Of a stretch of 6,250 bases of DNA, positions 1 through 4,911 are shown piece after piece. The notes beneath the pieces were generated by a model. It saw only the letters and a list, made by a program, of their open reading frames with translations, was not told the origin of the DNA and made no database searches. The stretch lies in the NCBI GenBank assembly GCA_016934695.1, contig JAFGSH010000253.1, positions 1 through 6,250 on the forward strand. Direction: 5' to 3'. The translations under genes were made by a program, and so were the position numbers. Each line of letters opens with the position of its first letter. Within the stretch, counting starts at the first letter, position 1. The DNA comes from Deltaproteobacteria bacterium (GTDB lineage: Bacteria; Desulfobacterota; Syntrophia; Syntrophales; UBA2210).

Positions 1-242
1 TCTTCGGGAGCAGCGGCCCGGGGACGTTCCTTGGGAAGGTGACCACCTTCATCGCAATATTCTTCATGCTGACGTCCCTTTGGCTCGCGTATGCTTCGAC
101 CCATAAGAGCAGCGGTTCGATAGTGGAAGAGACCTCCGCGCCCGGTGTCGAAAGAACCGTCCCGGCAGACGCGGGAAACAATGCCGCGACCGGTGACGGC
201 ACGACTCCTGCGCCGAAACCGGCACAAGAGAAGACCGATTGA
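1..242 (+). CDS. secG: SecG, protein-export membrane subunit (3' end only)
   Basis: This is the C-terminal part of SecG, the small accessory subunit of the SecYEG translocon in the inner membrane. The reading frame is open from base 3 and its start lies left of the window. The visible protein opens with the family's glycine-rich loop (FGSSGPGTFLGK), followed by the second membrane helix (VTTFIAIFFMLTSLWLAYAS). It ends in a polar tail rich in Ala, Pro, Thr and Gly, which is typical and poorly conserved. The stop is TGA at 240-242. A tRNA-Leu promoter begins only 8 bases later. The order secG then tRNA-Leu(GAG) matches secG-leuU of E. coli, which supports both calls. The internal GTG at 39 is not the start, because the conserved loop lies upstream of it. 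Confidence 0.9.
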   Translation, partial: FGSSGPGTFLGKVTTFIAIFFMLTSLWLAYASTHKSSGSIVEETSAPGVERTVPADAGNNAATGDGTTPAPKPAQEKTD

Positions 243-250
243 TTTTTCTG

Positions 251-279
251 TTGACAAAAGCACGGAAAGAAACTAGGTT
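251..279 (+). promoter_or_regulatory. Promoter of tRNA-Leu(GAG)
   Basis: A perfect -35 box TTGACA (251-256) is separated by 17 bases from TAGGTT (274-279), which matches the -10 consensus at its T, A and final T. The predicted start is near 286, only about 4 bases before the mature tRNA. The stretch after the -10 box is GC-rich (CCGGCGG). This discriminator type is known from stable-RNA promoters under stringent control, but that regulation is inferred here. Confidence 0.7.
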
Positions 280-289
280 CCGGCGGAAT

Positions 290-376
290 GCCGAAGTGGT
301 GGAATTTGGTAGACACGCTATCTTGAGGGGGTAGTGGCTTACGGCCGTCCGGGTTCAAGTCCCGGCTTCGGCACCA
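290..376 (+). tRNA. tRNA-Leu(GAG)
   Basis: This is an 87-base class II tRNA with encoded CCA. The acceptor arm pairs GCCGAAG (290-296) with CTTCGGC (366-372), followed by discriminator A373 and CCA 374-376. The anticodon arm is CTATC (318-322), loop TTGAGGG (323-329), GGTAG (330-334), with GAG at 325-327, so it reads CUC and CUU. The long variable arm (335-348) and the perfect T arm CCGGG-TTCAAGT-CCCGG fit leucine tRNA. U8 and the D-loop GG are present. It sits directly after secG, as leuU does in E. coli, with its own promoter and terminator. It appears to be the functional copy; a degenerate duplicate lies at 1487-1572. Confidence 0.96.
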
Positions 377-388
377 TGGATACACAGA

Positions 389-418
389 GGGGCTGATCTT
401 GACAGATCAGCCCCTTTT
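389..418 (+). terminator. Intrinsic terminator of tRNA-Leu
   Basis: A perfect 10-bp stem GGGGCTGATC (389-398) and GATCAGCCCC (405-414) encloses a 6-base loop. It is followed by TTTTCTTTT. This is a textbook rho-independent terminator 12 bases after the tRNA CCA end. Confidence 0.93.
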
Positions 419-451
419 CTTTTGACCTGGCGGAGGGCCAACGGAACCCCG

Positions 452-472
452 AAAAACAGGGCGGTCCTCGCC
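452..472 (-). terminator. Possible weak terminator of the fic gene
   Basis: Read on the minus strand, GGCG-AGGAC-CGCC is a small stem-loop (469-472 with 460-463). Three bases later comes a run of five T (456-452). It lies about 36 bases after the fic stop. The stem is only 4 bp, so termination may be partial. The 90-base gap between the tRNA terminator and the fic stop holds no other feature that I see. Confidence 0.3.
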
Positions 473-508
473 ATACATCCGACGATGGGAAACCTGCGGC
501 CCTGCCCC

Positions 509-1393
509 TCAACCCGGCTGATAATCGCCGATCTTCCAGACGCCCTTTTCACGGAACGCCGGGATGGTCTGCCTGCGGGCGGCATTGAGGAGTGCGTGAA
601 TTGATTTCTTGTATGCCCGCGCAAAATCCGCGAGCGGGATTATCCGGTCGCCGTTAAGATAGGCAATCCTTTTATGGAGCGATTCCGTCACAGCCAGCGT
701 GACCAGTTTCTCCATACCTCTGGTCTTCTTTGAGTCGTGGTATTCTCCGAATGCCCGATAGTACGCCTGTTTCTCTTTATCCCGTAGGATGATGCCGGGC
801 AAACCGGCCCGCATGAGCTGATAATTGATGATCACGCGCCCCATCCTCCCATTCCCGTCGCAGAAGGGGTGGATCGTCTCGAAATCAAGATGGAATCTTG
901 CAATCTTATCGGCAAAGTAGGCAGTCTGATCCGCGGAATAGTTCAGCAGGATCGACTCCACCAAGCCCTCCACCCGTTCCGGTGGCGGAGCTATGTGCGT
1001 TCCCACGCGGACATACTCACCCGCCGTGCGGAACCGCCCCGCAACGGCGTCATTGATATTTCCCATCAGCATCCTGTGCAGGAAGAGGATCATCTCTATG
1101 GAAAGCTCCGTCTTGCCGGCCTTCCCTCTGGTGTACTCCATCACCCGCGCGAGATTCTTCGCCTCGAAGACCTCCCGGACCGAGACGTTGCGGGAAACCG
1201 CAAGCTCGAGCAGGATATGCTCGGTCTCCTTGAGCGTCAGGGTGGAATTCTCGATCGCGTTCGAATTGAAAACGCCTTCCGGAAGTTCGGACTCGTCGAT
1301 GATCGCAAGCAGCGAGTCCTTCCCCTTCCGGAGCCGGTCGTATCGGATTTTGAGGACCCTGATCCTGTCTTTTACAGCATTGTTTGTCGCCAT
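509..1393 (-). CDS. Fic family protein (adenylyltransferase) with C-terminal DNA-binding region
   Basis: Fic proteins usually transfer AMP from ATP to Ser, Thr or Tyr hydroxyls of target proteins; the target here is unknown. Counting from the ATG at 1393 (294 residues), an N-terminal helix carries SNAIEN at 44-49. This fits the family's inhibitory motif (S/T)xxxE(G/N), so activity should be auto-inhibited in cis (class II). GRFR at 119-122 and the target-binding flap RVGTHIAPPP at 129-138 follow. The catalytic motif HPFCDGNGRMGR at 175-186 is complete. Residues about 252-290 (IPLADFARAY...PAFREKGVWKIG) look like the winged-helix/HTH tail found in many Fic proteins. A GTG at 1408 would add five residues, but the predicted transcription start is at the ATG, so the ATG is preferred. 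No Shine-Dalgarno is visible for either start. It lies between two tRNA-Leu copies, on the opposite strand. Confidence 0.93.
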   Translation of the reverse strand: MATNNAVKDRIRVLKIRYDRLRKGKDSLLAIIDESELPEGVFNSNAIENSTLTLKETEHILLELAVSRNVSVREVFEAKNLARVMEYTRGKAGKTELSIEMILFLHRMLMGNINDAVAGRFRTAGEYVRVGTHIAPPPERVEGLVESILLNYSADQTAYFADKIARFHLDFETIHPFCDGNGRMGRVIINYQLMRAGLPGIILRDKEKQAYYRAFGEYHDSKKTRGMEKLVTLAVTESLHKRIAYLNGDRIIPLADFARAYKKSIHALLNAARRQTIPAFREKGVWKIGDYQPG

Positions 1394-1399
1394 GGGGAG

Positions 1400-1428
1400 A
1401 GCATACACAATTAACGGCTATTTGTCAA
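1400..1428 (-). promoter_or_regulatory. fic promoter, leaderless arrangement
   Basis: On the minus strand a perfect -35 box TTGACA (1428-1423) is followed by a 17-base spacer and the -10 box TATGCT (1405-1400). Seven bases further is position 1393, the A of the fic ATG. The mRNA would therefore begin at, or within a base or two of, the start codon. This agrees with the lack of any Shine-Dalgarno; the bases before ATG are TCTCCCC. Confidence 0.65.
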
Positions 1429-1441
1429 ATATACGTTAATT
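1409..1441. promoter_or_regulatory. 33-bp palindromic operator over the fic -35 box
   Basis: Arms AATTAACG (1409-1416) and CGTTAATT (1434-1441) are exact reverse complements. Inner arms TATTTG (1419-1424) and CAAATA (1426-1431) are also exact, centred on T1425. Only the two-base steps 1417-1418 and 1432-1433 break the symmetry. The palindrome covers the fic -35 box and most of the spacer, so a dimer bound here would block transcription. The Fic C-terminal HTH-like region is an obvious candidate binder; that is inference. A related half-site, ATTAACG, recurs at 1461-1467. Confidence 0.6.
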
Positions 1442-1482
1442 TGACGGCAGAATGATAGATATTAACGTTTTTCTGACCAATC

Positions 1483-1615
1483 GAATGCCGAATCGGTGGA
1501 ATATGGTAGACACGCTATCTTGAGGGGTAGTGGCTTACGGCCGTCCGAGTTCAAGTCCCGGCTTCGGCACCATGAACACACAAAGGGGCTGACCTGTATA
1601 AGGTCAGCCCCTTTT
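1483..1615 (+). repeat. Direct repeat, right copy: degenerate tRNA-Leu plus terminator
   Basis: This is the second copy of the 286-418 unit, same strand, offset by 1197 bases. It keeps the tRNA outline, the 26-base exact block (1549-1574) and a terminator with the same GGGGCTGA core. The terminator's inner bases have changed in a compensated way (GATC/GATC to GACCT/AGGTC). The repeat lacks the left copy's strong promoter. Confidence 0.85.
1487..1572 (+). pseudogene. Degenerate second tRNA-Leu(GAG) copy
   Basis: This 86-base copy differs from the tRNA at 290-376 by four substitutions and one deletion. Position 7 is T and mispairs with C in the acceptor stem. The near-universal U8 is C. A D-loop T is A. 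One G is lost from the anticodon region, leaving either a 6-base loop (TTGAGG) or a 4-bp stem. A T-stem G is now A, giving an A-C mismatch (CCGAG/CCCGG). The anticodon triplet GAG (1522-1524) and CCA (1570-1572) survive. There is no good promoter: the nearest match is TTGACG at 1441, 16 bases before TAACGT. The damage at key tertiary and loop positions suggests a non-functional tRNA, though a tRNA finder may still report it. Confidence 0.8.
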
Positions 1616-1619
1616 ATTT
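1582..1619 (+). terminator. Intrinsic terminator after the degenerate tRNA-Leu
   Basis: A perfect 14-bp stem, AAAGGGGCTGACCT (1582-1595) with its complement (1601-1614), closes a 5-base loop and is followed by TTTTATTTT. It is homologous in place and core sequence to the terminator at 389-418. Confidence 0.9.
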
Positions 1620-1702
1620 TGGTCTGTTACGTGAGCAACAACCAAGGTAAGAGCTTTCTGAGCAAAGTTTTCACAGACAATTTCGCTTCATCCTAATTTG
1701 TA

Positions 1703-1771
1703 TATAATCCAATGCGCCCGTCATACACCGTCTAGTGCGTCGCTGTGGACGCACATGTTATGGCACGGCGC
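1703..1771 (+). ncRNA. Possible small structured RNA
   Basis: A consensus -10 box TATAAT lies at 1703-1708, so transcription would start near 1715. An imperfect hairpin begins at 1714. It has outer stem GCGCC/GGCGC (1714-1718 with 1767-1771), middle stem GTCATA/TATGGC (1720-1725 with 1759-1764, one G-U) and inner stem GTGCGTC/GACGCAC (1735-1741 with 1748-1754) with loop GCTGTG. A pyrimidine-rich stretch (CATTTCTTCTTATGTTT) follows. No convincing -35 box is seen. It is convergent with the HEPN gene. It could instead be an unrelated hairpin or a decayed recombination site. The rest of the 1620-1803 gap shows nothing recognisable. Confidence 0.25.
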
Positions 1772-1803
1772 TCATTTCTTCTTATGTTTACCGAGAACCT
1801 TAG

Positions 1804-2601
1804 TTAAGTAACTGGCTCTTTATTCTTTATTTCAAAGTCGCGGGGGAATATAATGCGACCAATTTTGTCAACACATTCGGCAATCGCATTATTTGCAGCC
1901 ACAATTTCAACTCGGAACCAGTTTACAGTTGGTAAAGCACCGCCAAAACTGTACATAGTGGATACAGACCCATTTTGTTGATTATATGTTACCTTCACTT
2001 TTGGATCCAGCCCCATCGTGGCATCTATACTATGTTGTCGATGTGTAAATGAATTTCTATAGGTTCTCAATTCTTGTATGCTCTTATGACTATCCAACTC
2101 CTTCAAGGCCTGAACAACTTCTAGTGAGCGACCATCTTGCCCGCGTAAATAATTCATCAGACTTCCAAATGAACAATTATTTTCTGTCATCAATTCTCTA
2201 CAACCACACCTCGATATAACTTCTAAAGGACCGCCATTGTCATCATGTTCAAGGAAGCATCGAACCATTTGTGCAATTTTATCCAAACAAGCATAAATTC
2301 TTAAAATTGCGTTATCAACAAGGTAAATCATCATCCAATAAAGCTGCTCACTTGACATATCAATCTGTTCGCCACCAATAACAATATTTTTCTTCTGTTT
2401 TGCCTGATTCATGACTCCTTCGAGCATGTTGAAGCTCTCATATATCCCACGAAGCATTTTTTGAATTTCCAACGACCACTGAGCCGCCTCAACTCTTTTC
2501 CCGCCCTTGAAATGCATCATGAGAATAATAGGATTTGAATACAATGAGAACTCTGCGGTTAAAATTCTAAATTCAACAGATTGTTGGTCGCTGGCTTTCA
2601 T
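1804..2601 (-). CDS. HEPN-domain protein, possibly Cthe_2314-like; probable RNase
   Basis: This is a mostly helical 265-residue cytoplasmic protein with no signal peptide or membrane helix. The key motif is YRNSFTHR: Arg182-Asn183 and His187 form the HEPN signature R(N)x3-4H. In HEPN toxins and defence RNases these residues make the active site at a dimer interface. An upstream helix around 93-118 (VDNAILRIYACLDKIAQMV) fits the first conserved HEPN helix and recalls the Cthe_2314-like HEPN group; that subgroup is from memory. The gene is clearly more AT-rich than its neighbours, suggesting transfer. No MNT antitoxin or other protein partner gene is adjacent. No Shine-Dalgarno precedes the ATG, but a TATAAT box lies 11 bases upstream. 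The RNA target is unknown; a role in phage defence or stress is inferred from family and context. Confidence 0.72.
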   Translation of the reverse strand: MKASDQQSVEFRILTAEFSLYSNPIILMMHFKGGKRVEAAQWSLEIQKMLRGIYESFNMLEGVMNQAKQKKNIVIGGEQIDMSSEQLYWMMIYLVDNAILRIYACLDKIAQMVRCFLEHDDNGGPLEVISRCGCRELMTENNCSFGSLMNYLRGQDGRSLEVVQALKELDSHKSIQELRTYRNSFTHRQHSIDATMGLDPKVKVTYNQQNGSVSTMYSFGGALPTVNWFRVEIVAANNAIAECVDKIGRIIFPRDFEIKNKEPVT

Positions 2602-2611
2602 AATGATAAAA

Positions 2612-2617
2612 ATTATA
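2612..2617 (-). promoter_or_regulatory. -10 box of the HEPN gene
   Basis: On the minus strand TATAAT (2617-2612) would place the transcription start near 2605, about 4 bases before the ATG at 2601. No good -35 box is found 16-18 bases upstream. As for fic, the message would be essentially leaderless. The region is AT-rich, so a chance match is possible. Confidence 0.4.
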
Positions 2618-2717
2618 ATTTCTTAACGGATTGGTCTCTCCTTTTGGATACAACTACGCTCTTCATCAGGCGCGAGTAATTAGGGATACGCCTTATTTCC
2701 TTCCCCGTCCCCACAAA

Positions 2718-2758
2718 CACGAAGCCCTGTCTCTCATGACAAGAAACAGGGCTTCGTG
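2718..2758. other. Long perfect hairpin in the 2602-2922 intergenic region
   Basis: CACGAAGCCCTGT (2718-2730) is exactly complementary to 2746-2758. One mismatch further in, TCT/AGA adds three more pairs around a 7-base loop. No run of T follows on the plus strand; on the minus strand only GTTTGTGG follows. It may be a weak terminator or a remnant of a small repeat element, and it marks the border between the AT-rich islet and GC-rich sequence. I see no convincing gene in 2602-2922; apart from this hairpin and the promoters, the notable oddity is a C7 run at 2794-2800. Confidence 0.5.
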
Positions 2759-2880
2759 CGTGATTGCTCACCATTCCGCTCCTTTTGTTCATACCCCCCC
2801 ATGTACCATGGCCACTGAACCACGTTCGATCCGGTTTGTCAATAGCCGATCCTATTTTTTGACCATCTCCCCCCTGCTTT

Positions 2881-2914
2881 TTCACGTTTTCTTAAAGAGA
2901 CAAGTATAGTAAGG
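2881..2914 (+). promoter_or_regulatory. Promoter and/or ribosome binding site of the DUF362 gene
   Basis: TTCACG (2881-2886), an 18-base spacer and TATAGT (2905-2910) form a plausible promoter with a predicted start near 2917, 6 bases before the ATG. TAAGG (2910-2914) is a reasonable Shine-Dalgarno 8 bases before the ATG, but it would lie upstream of that start. The two readings conflict; one of them, or a promoter further upstream, is wrong. Confidence 0.4.
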
Positions 2915-2922
2915 TTTCTCCC

Positions 2923-3954
2923 ATGGATACCCTCTTTTCCGAAGCACGGGGGTCAGAGCGGGAGGCCGTCGCCGCCCTGAAAGATCTCCTCGCGAAGATG
3001 CGCCGCCCCTTTCGCGCGGGCGATGCCGTCGGCGTAAAAGTGCACTGGGGGGAGCGGGGGAACGACAGCCACCTGCCGCCGGTGTATACGCGGGAGGTCG
3101 TCAGGTGGCTCCAGGCCGGCGGGGCGCGTCCCTTCGTCTTCGACACGACGGTCCTCTATTCCGGCGGGCGCCGCGACGGGAAGGATTCTCTCGAAACGGC
3201 GGCCGGGCACGGGTACACGGAGGAGCATCTCGGCTGCGAGGTGGTGATCGGGGACGGCCTCGAAGGAAACGAGGTGGTGGATATCCCCTGCGACCTCATG
3301 CACTTTTCCACGGTGCAGACGGGATCGGTCATCGACCGGGCAGCGGGGTTCGTCATCTTCTCGCACTTCAAGGGACACCTGGGCTCGGGGTTCGGCGGGG
3401 CGATCAAGAATCTCTCCATGGGGTTCGCCTCGCGGGCCCAGAAACAGCGCATGCACGCGGACGCCAAGCCCTCCCTCATCGAGGAGCGGTGCACCCGCTG
3501 CGGCGTCTGCGCCGATGTCTGCCCCACGGGGGCCGCGCAGATCTCCGGCGACGAGCTGCCCACGTACGACCTGGAGTTGTGCATCGGCTGCGCCCAGTGC
3601 ATCGGCCAGTGTCCTGCGATGGCGCTGGAGATCTTCTTCTCGGCCGATCCGAGCGTCTTCCAGGAAAAGCTGGTGGAGACCGCGGCGGCGGTGTGGCGGA
3701 GGATTGCAGAGAAGACCGTCCTCATCAACGCCCTGGTCAGGATCAGCGCCGACTGCGACTGCCTCCCGGGAAAGGCGGAGATCATCGCCCCCGACCTGGG
3801 GTTCATCGGCGGATACCACCCGGTGGCCGTCGATCAGGCGTCGCTGGAACGGCTGGGCGAAGAGATCATCTCCCGGACCCACCCGTACGTCCCCTGGCAG
3901 CGGCAGTTCTCCTTTGCAAGAGAGATCGGCTTCTATCCTTCCGAAGAGGGTTGA
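2923..3954 (+). CDS. DUF362 protein with two [4Fe-4S] ferredoxin clusters
   Basis: This is a 343-residue soluble protein. The N-terminal DUF362 part (about 1-180) includes KVHWGERGN and SHFKGHLGSGFGGAIKNLSMGF, both typical of the family. Next comes a bacterial ferredoxin domain with motifs C190xxC193xxC196xxxC200P and C220xxC223xxC226xxxC230P, enough for two [4Fe-4S] clusters. The C-terminal DUF362 segment has DCDC (277-280) and GGYHPVAVDQASLE, again family hallmarks. An electron-transfer role is likely, but the partner and reaction are unknown; the family is common in anaerobes. The ATG at 2923 gives a normal N terminus. Its stop directly abuts the stop of the convergent hydrolase gene, so transcription must end inside the opposite gene or collide. 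Confidence 0.93.
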   Translation: MDTLFSEARGSEREAVAALKDLLAKMRRPFRAGDAVGVKVHWGERGNDSHLPPVYTREVVRWLQAGGARPFVFDTTVLYSGGRRDGKDSLETAAGHGYTEEHLGCEVVIGDGLEGNEVVDIPCDLMHFSTVQTGSVIDRAAGFVIFSHFKGHLGSGFGGAIKNLSMGFASRAQKQRMHADAKPSLIEERCTRCGVCADVCPTGAAQISGDELPTYDLELCIGCAQCIGQCPAMALEIFFSADPSVFQEKLVETAAAVWRRIAEKTVLINALVRISADCDCLPGKAEIIAPDLGFIGGYHPVAVDQASLERLGEEIISRTHPYVPWQRQFSFAREIGFYPSEEG

Positions 3955-4758
3955 TCAGCCGACGATCCGCGCGAGAAAATCACCGATTGCCACCATGTAC
4001 TCCTGGAAGCCCCGGATGAAGATCGTGTTGTGATCGGCCCCGGGGATTACGAGGAGGCGCTTGTCCTCGGCCGCCGATGCCTCGTAGAGGGCCTCGCCGT
4101 CGCTCAGGGGAATGATCTGGTCGAACTGGGCGTGGATGATCAGCGTGGGCCCGTCAAAGGTCCTGATCTTCTCAATATTGTGGGAGCCGTCCTCTTCGGT
4201 GATCCCCATCCCGGCGGGGGATACGCCGATCAGCCGGAGGAGCGGCATCAGGTAGGCGAATCCGCTCTCGATGATGAGACCCGCGATCCGGTCCCGGTAG
4301 TGCGCCGCCAGTTCGAGGGCCGAGGCGCTCCCCAGCGACCGCCCCATGACTATAACGGGACCCGTATACCCCTCTTCGGCAAGCCAGTTCCTGACGTACG
4401 CGAAGATCGTGTGGCAGTCGCGCATCATCGCCGTGACCGTGGGGGTCCCGGTGGAGCGGCCGTACCCCCGGTAATCGACGGGGAGAAAGTTGATCCCCTT
4501 CCGGACATAGAGGGGACCGAGGTCGTCGTAATCGGCGACGATCTCGCCGTTTCCGTGGAAAAAGAGGATCGTGGAGGCCGCCTCCCCGGCGTGGTGGAGA
4601 CGGGCGCCGACGGTCACCTGTCCTTCCACCGGTATCCGGAGGTCATGGACCGTTCCCCCGGTCCCGGAGGGGCCGTCCTCCCGGCGGGGGTAGAAGAGAA
4701 AATTCAGGATTTCCGGCCGGTCGAGCGCCCGGTAGTCGATCTGCGAGATGTCCGCCAT
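3955..4758 (-). CDS. Alpha/beta hydrolase (serine hydrolase fold)
   Basis: This 267-residue enzyme has all expected catalytic parts. The oxyanion-hole loop is HGNGE (68-72), then DYRGYGRS (95-102). The nucleophile elbow is GRSLGS with Ser141. Asp213 lies in AQFDQIIPL and His243 in GADHNTIF. The layout resembles the COG1073/BEM46-type hydrolases. No signal peptide or membrane anchor is visible, so it is probably cytoplasmic. The substrate cannot be told from sequence; an ester or thioester is possible. The start is well supported: minus-strand GGGAGG ends 7 bases before the ATG. It is divergent from the crotonase gene across about 150 bases and convergent with DUF362 with no gap. Confidence 0.93.
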   Translation of the reverse strand: MADISQIDYRALDRPEILNFLFYPRREDGPSGTGGTVHDLRIPVEGQVTVGARLHHAGEAASTILFFHGNGEIVADYDDLGPLYVRKGINFLPVDYRGYGRSTGTPTVTAMMRDCHTIFAYVRNWLAEEGYTGPVIVMGRSLGSASALELAAHYRDRIAGLIIESGFAYLMPLLRLIGVSPAGMGITEEDGSHNIEKIRTFDGPTLIIHAQFDQIIPLSDGEALYEASAAEDKRLLVIPGADHNTIFIRGFQEYMVAIGDFLARIVG

Positions 4759-4765
4759 GATTCAT

Positions 4766-4771
4766 CCTCCC
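4766..4771 (-). promoter_or_regulatory. Ribosome binding site of the alpha/beta hydrolase gene
   Basis: Read on the minus strand, GGGAGG ends 7 bases before the ATG at 4758. It is near-perfect and fixes that start. It contrasts with the missing Shine-Dalgarno at the fic and HEPN genes. Confidence 0.85.
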
Positions 4772-4861
4772 TGCTTTTCCTTACCACAATCCTGCCGATT
4801 TTTTCCAGCCGCGAGGCGGACCTCTTTTTCGATCTCTTCCGATTGTATTTTTCCCCCTTTG

Positions 4862-4885
4862 GTGGTAATGCTCTCCCAGCACCAC
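4862..4885. promoter_or_regulatory. Interrupted inverted repeat upstream of the crotonase gene
   Basis: GTGGT (4862-4866) pairs with ACCAC (4881-4885) and GCT (4870-4872) pairs with AGC (4878-4880) around a CTCCC loop, with AAT bulged on one side. It sits between the divergent hydrolase and crotonase genes and could be an operator or a 5' leader hairpin. The match is short and may be chance. Confidence 0.25.
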
Positions 4886-4911
4886 AAACATGAATGAGAG
4901 GGACGGTGATT

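Larger units (their letters stand above)
286..418 (+). repeat. Direct repeat, left copy: tRNA-Leu plus terminator
   Basis: This unit is repeated in the same orientation at 1483-1615. The shared part starts at GAATGCCGAA, includes the whole tRNA and the short linker (CACCATG, ACACA), and runs to the end of the terminator stem (GGGGCTGA) and its TTTT. The longest exact stretch I traced at the 3' end is 26 bases, at 353-378. The left copy is the intact one. Confidence 0.85.

Noticed and set aside
1496..1696. Plus-strand frame across the degenerate tRNA
   Set aside because: It translates tRNA and terminator sequence and has no ribosome binding site.
1714..1771. Integron attC-like site (GTCATAC ... 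GTTATGG in an imperfect hairpin)
   Set aside because: Each core box matches its attC consensus (RYYYAAC, GTTRRRY) at only 5 of 7 positions, there is no integrase or second attC, and the adjacent gene is in the unusual orientation.
2613..2885. Minus-strand reading frame with AGGAG just before an internal ATG (53-residue version starting at 2771)
   Set aside because: It runs through the perfect hairpin, ends in the HEPN promoter box, matches no family I know, and has low-information sequence.
2953..3882. 309-codon minus-strand reading frame opposite the DUF362 gene, and the long plus-strand frame from 3105
   Set aside because: These are GC-rich shadow frames of a gene with clear ferredoxin motifs; their products are Arg/Pro/Gly-rich and featureless.
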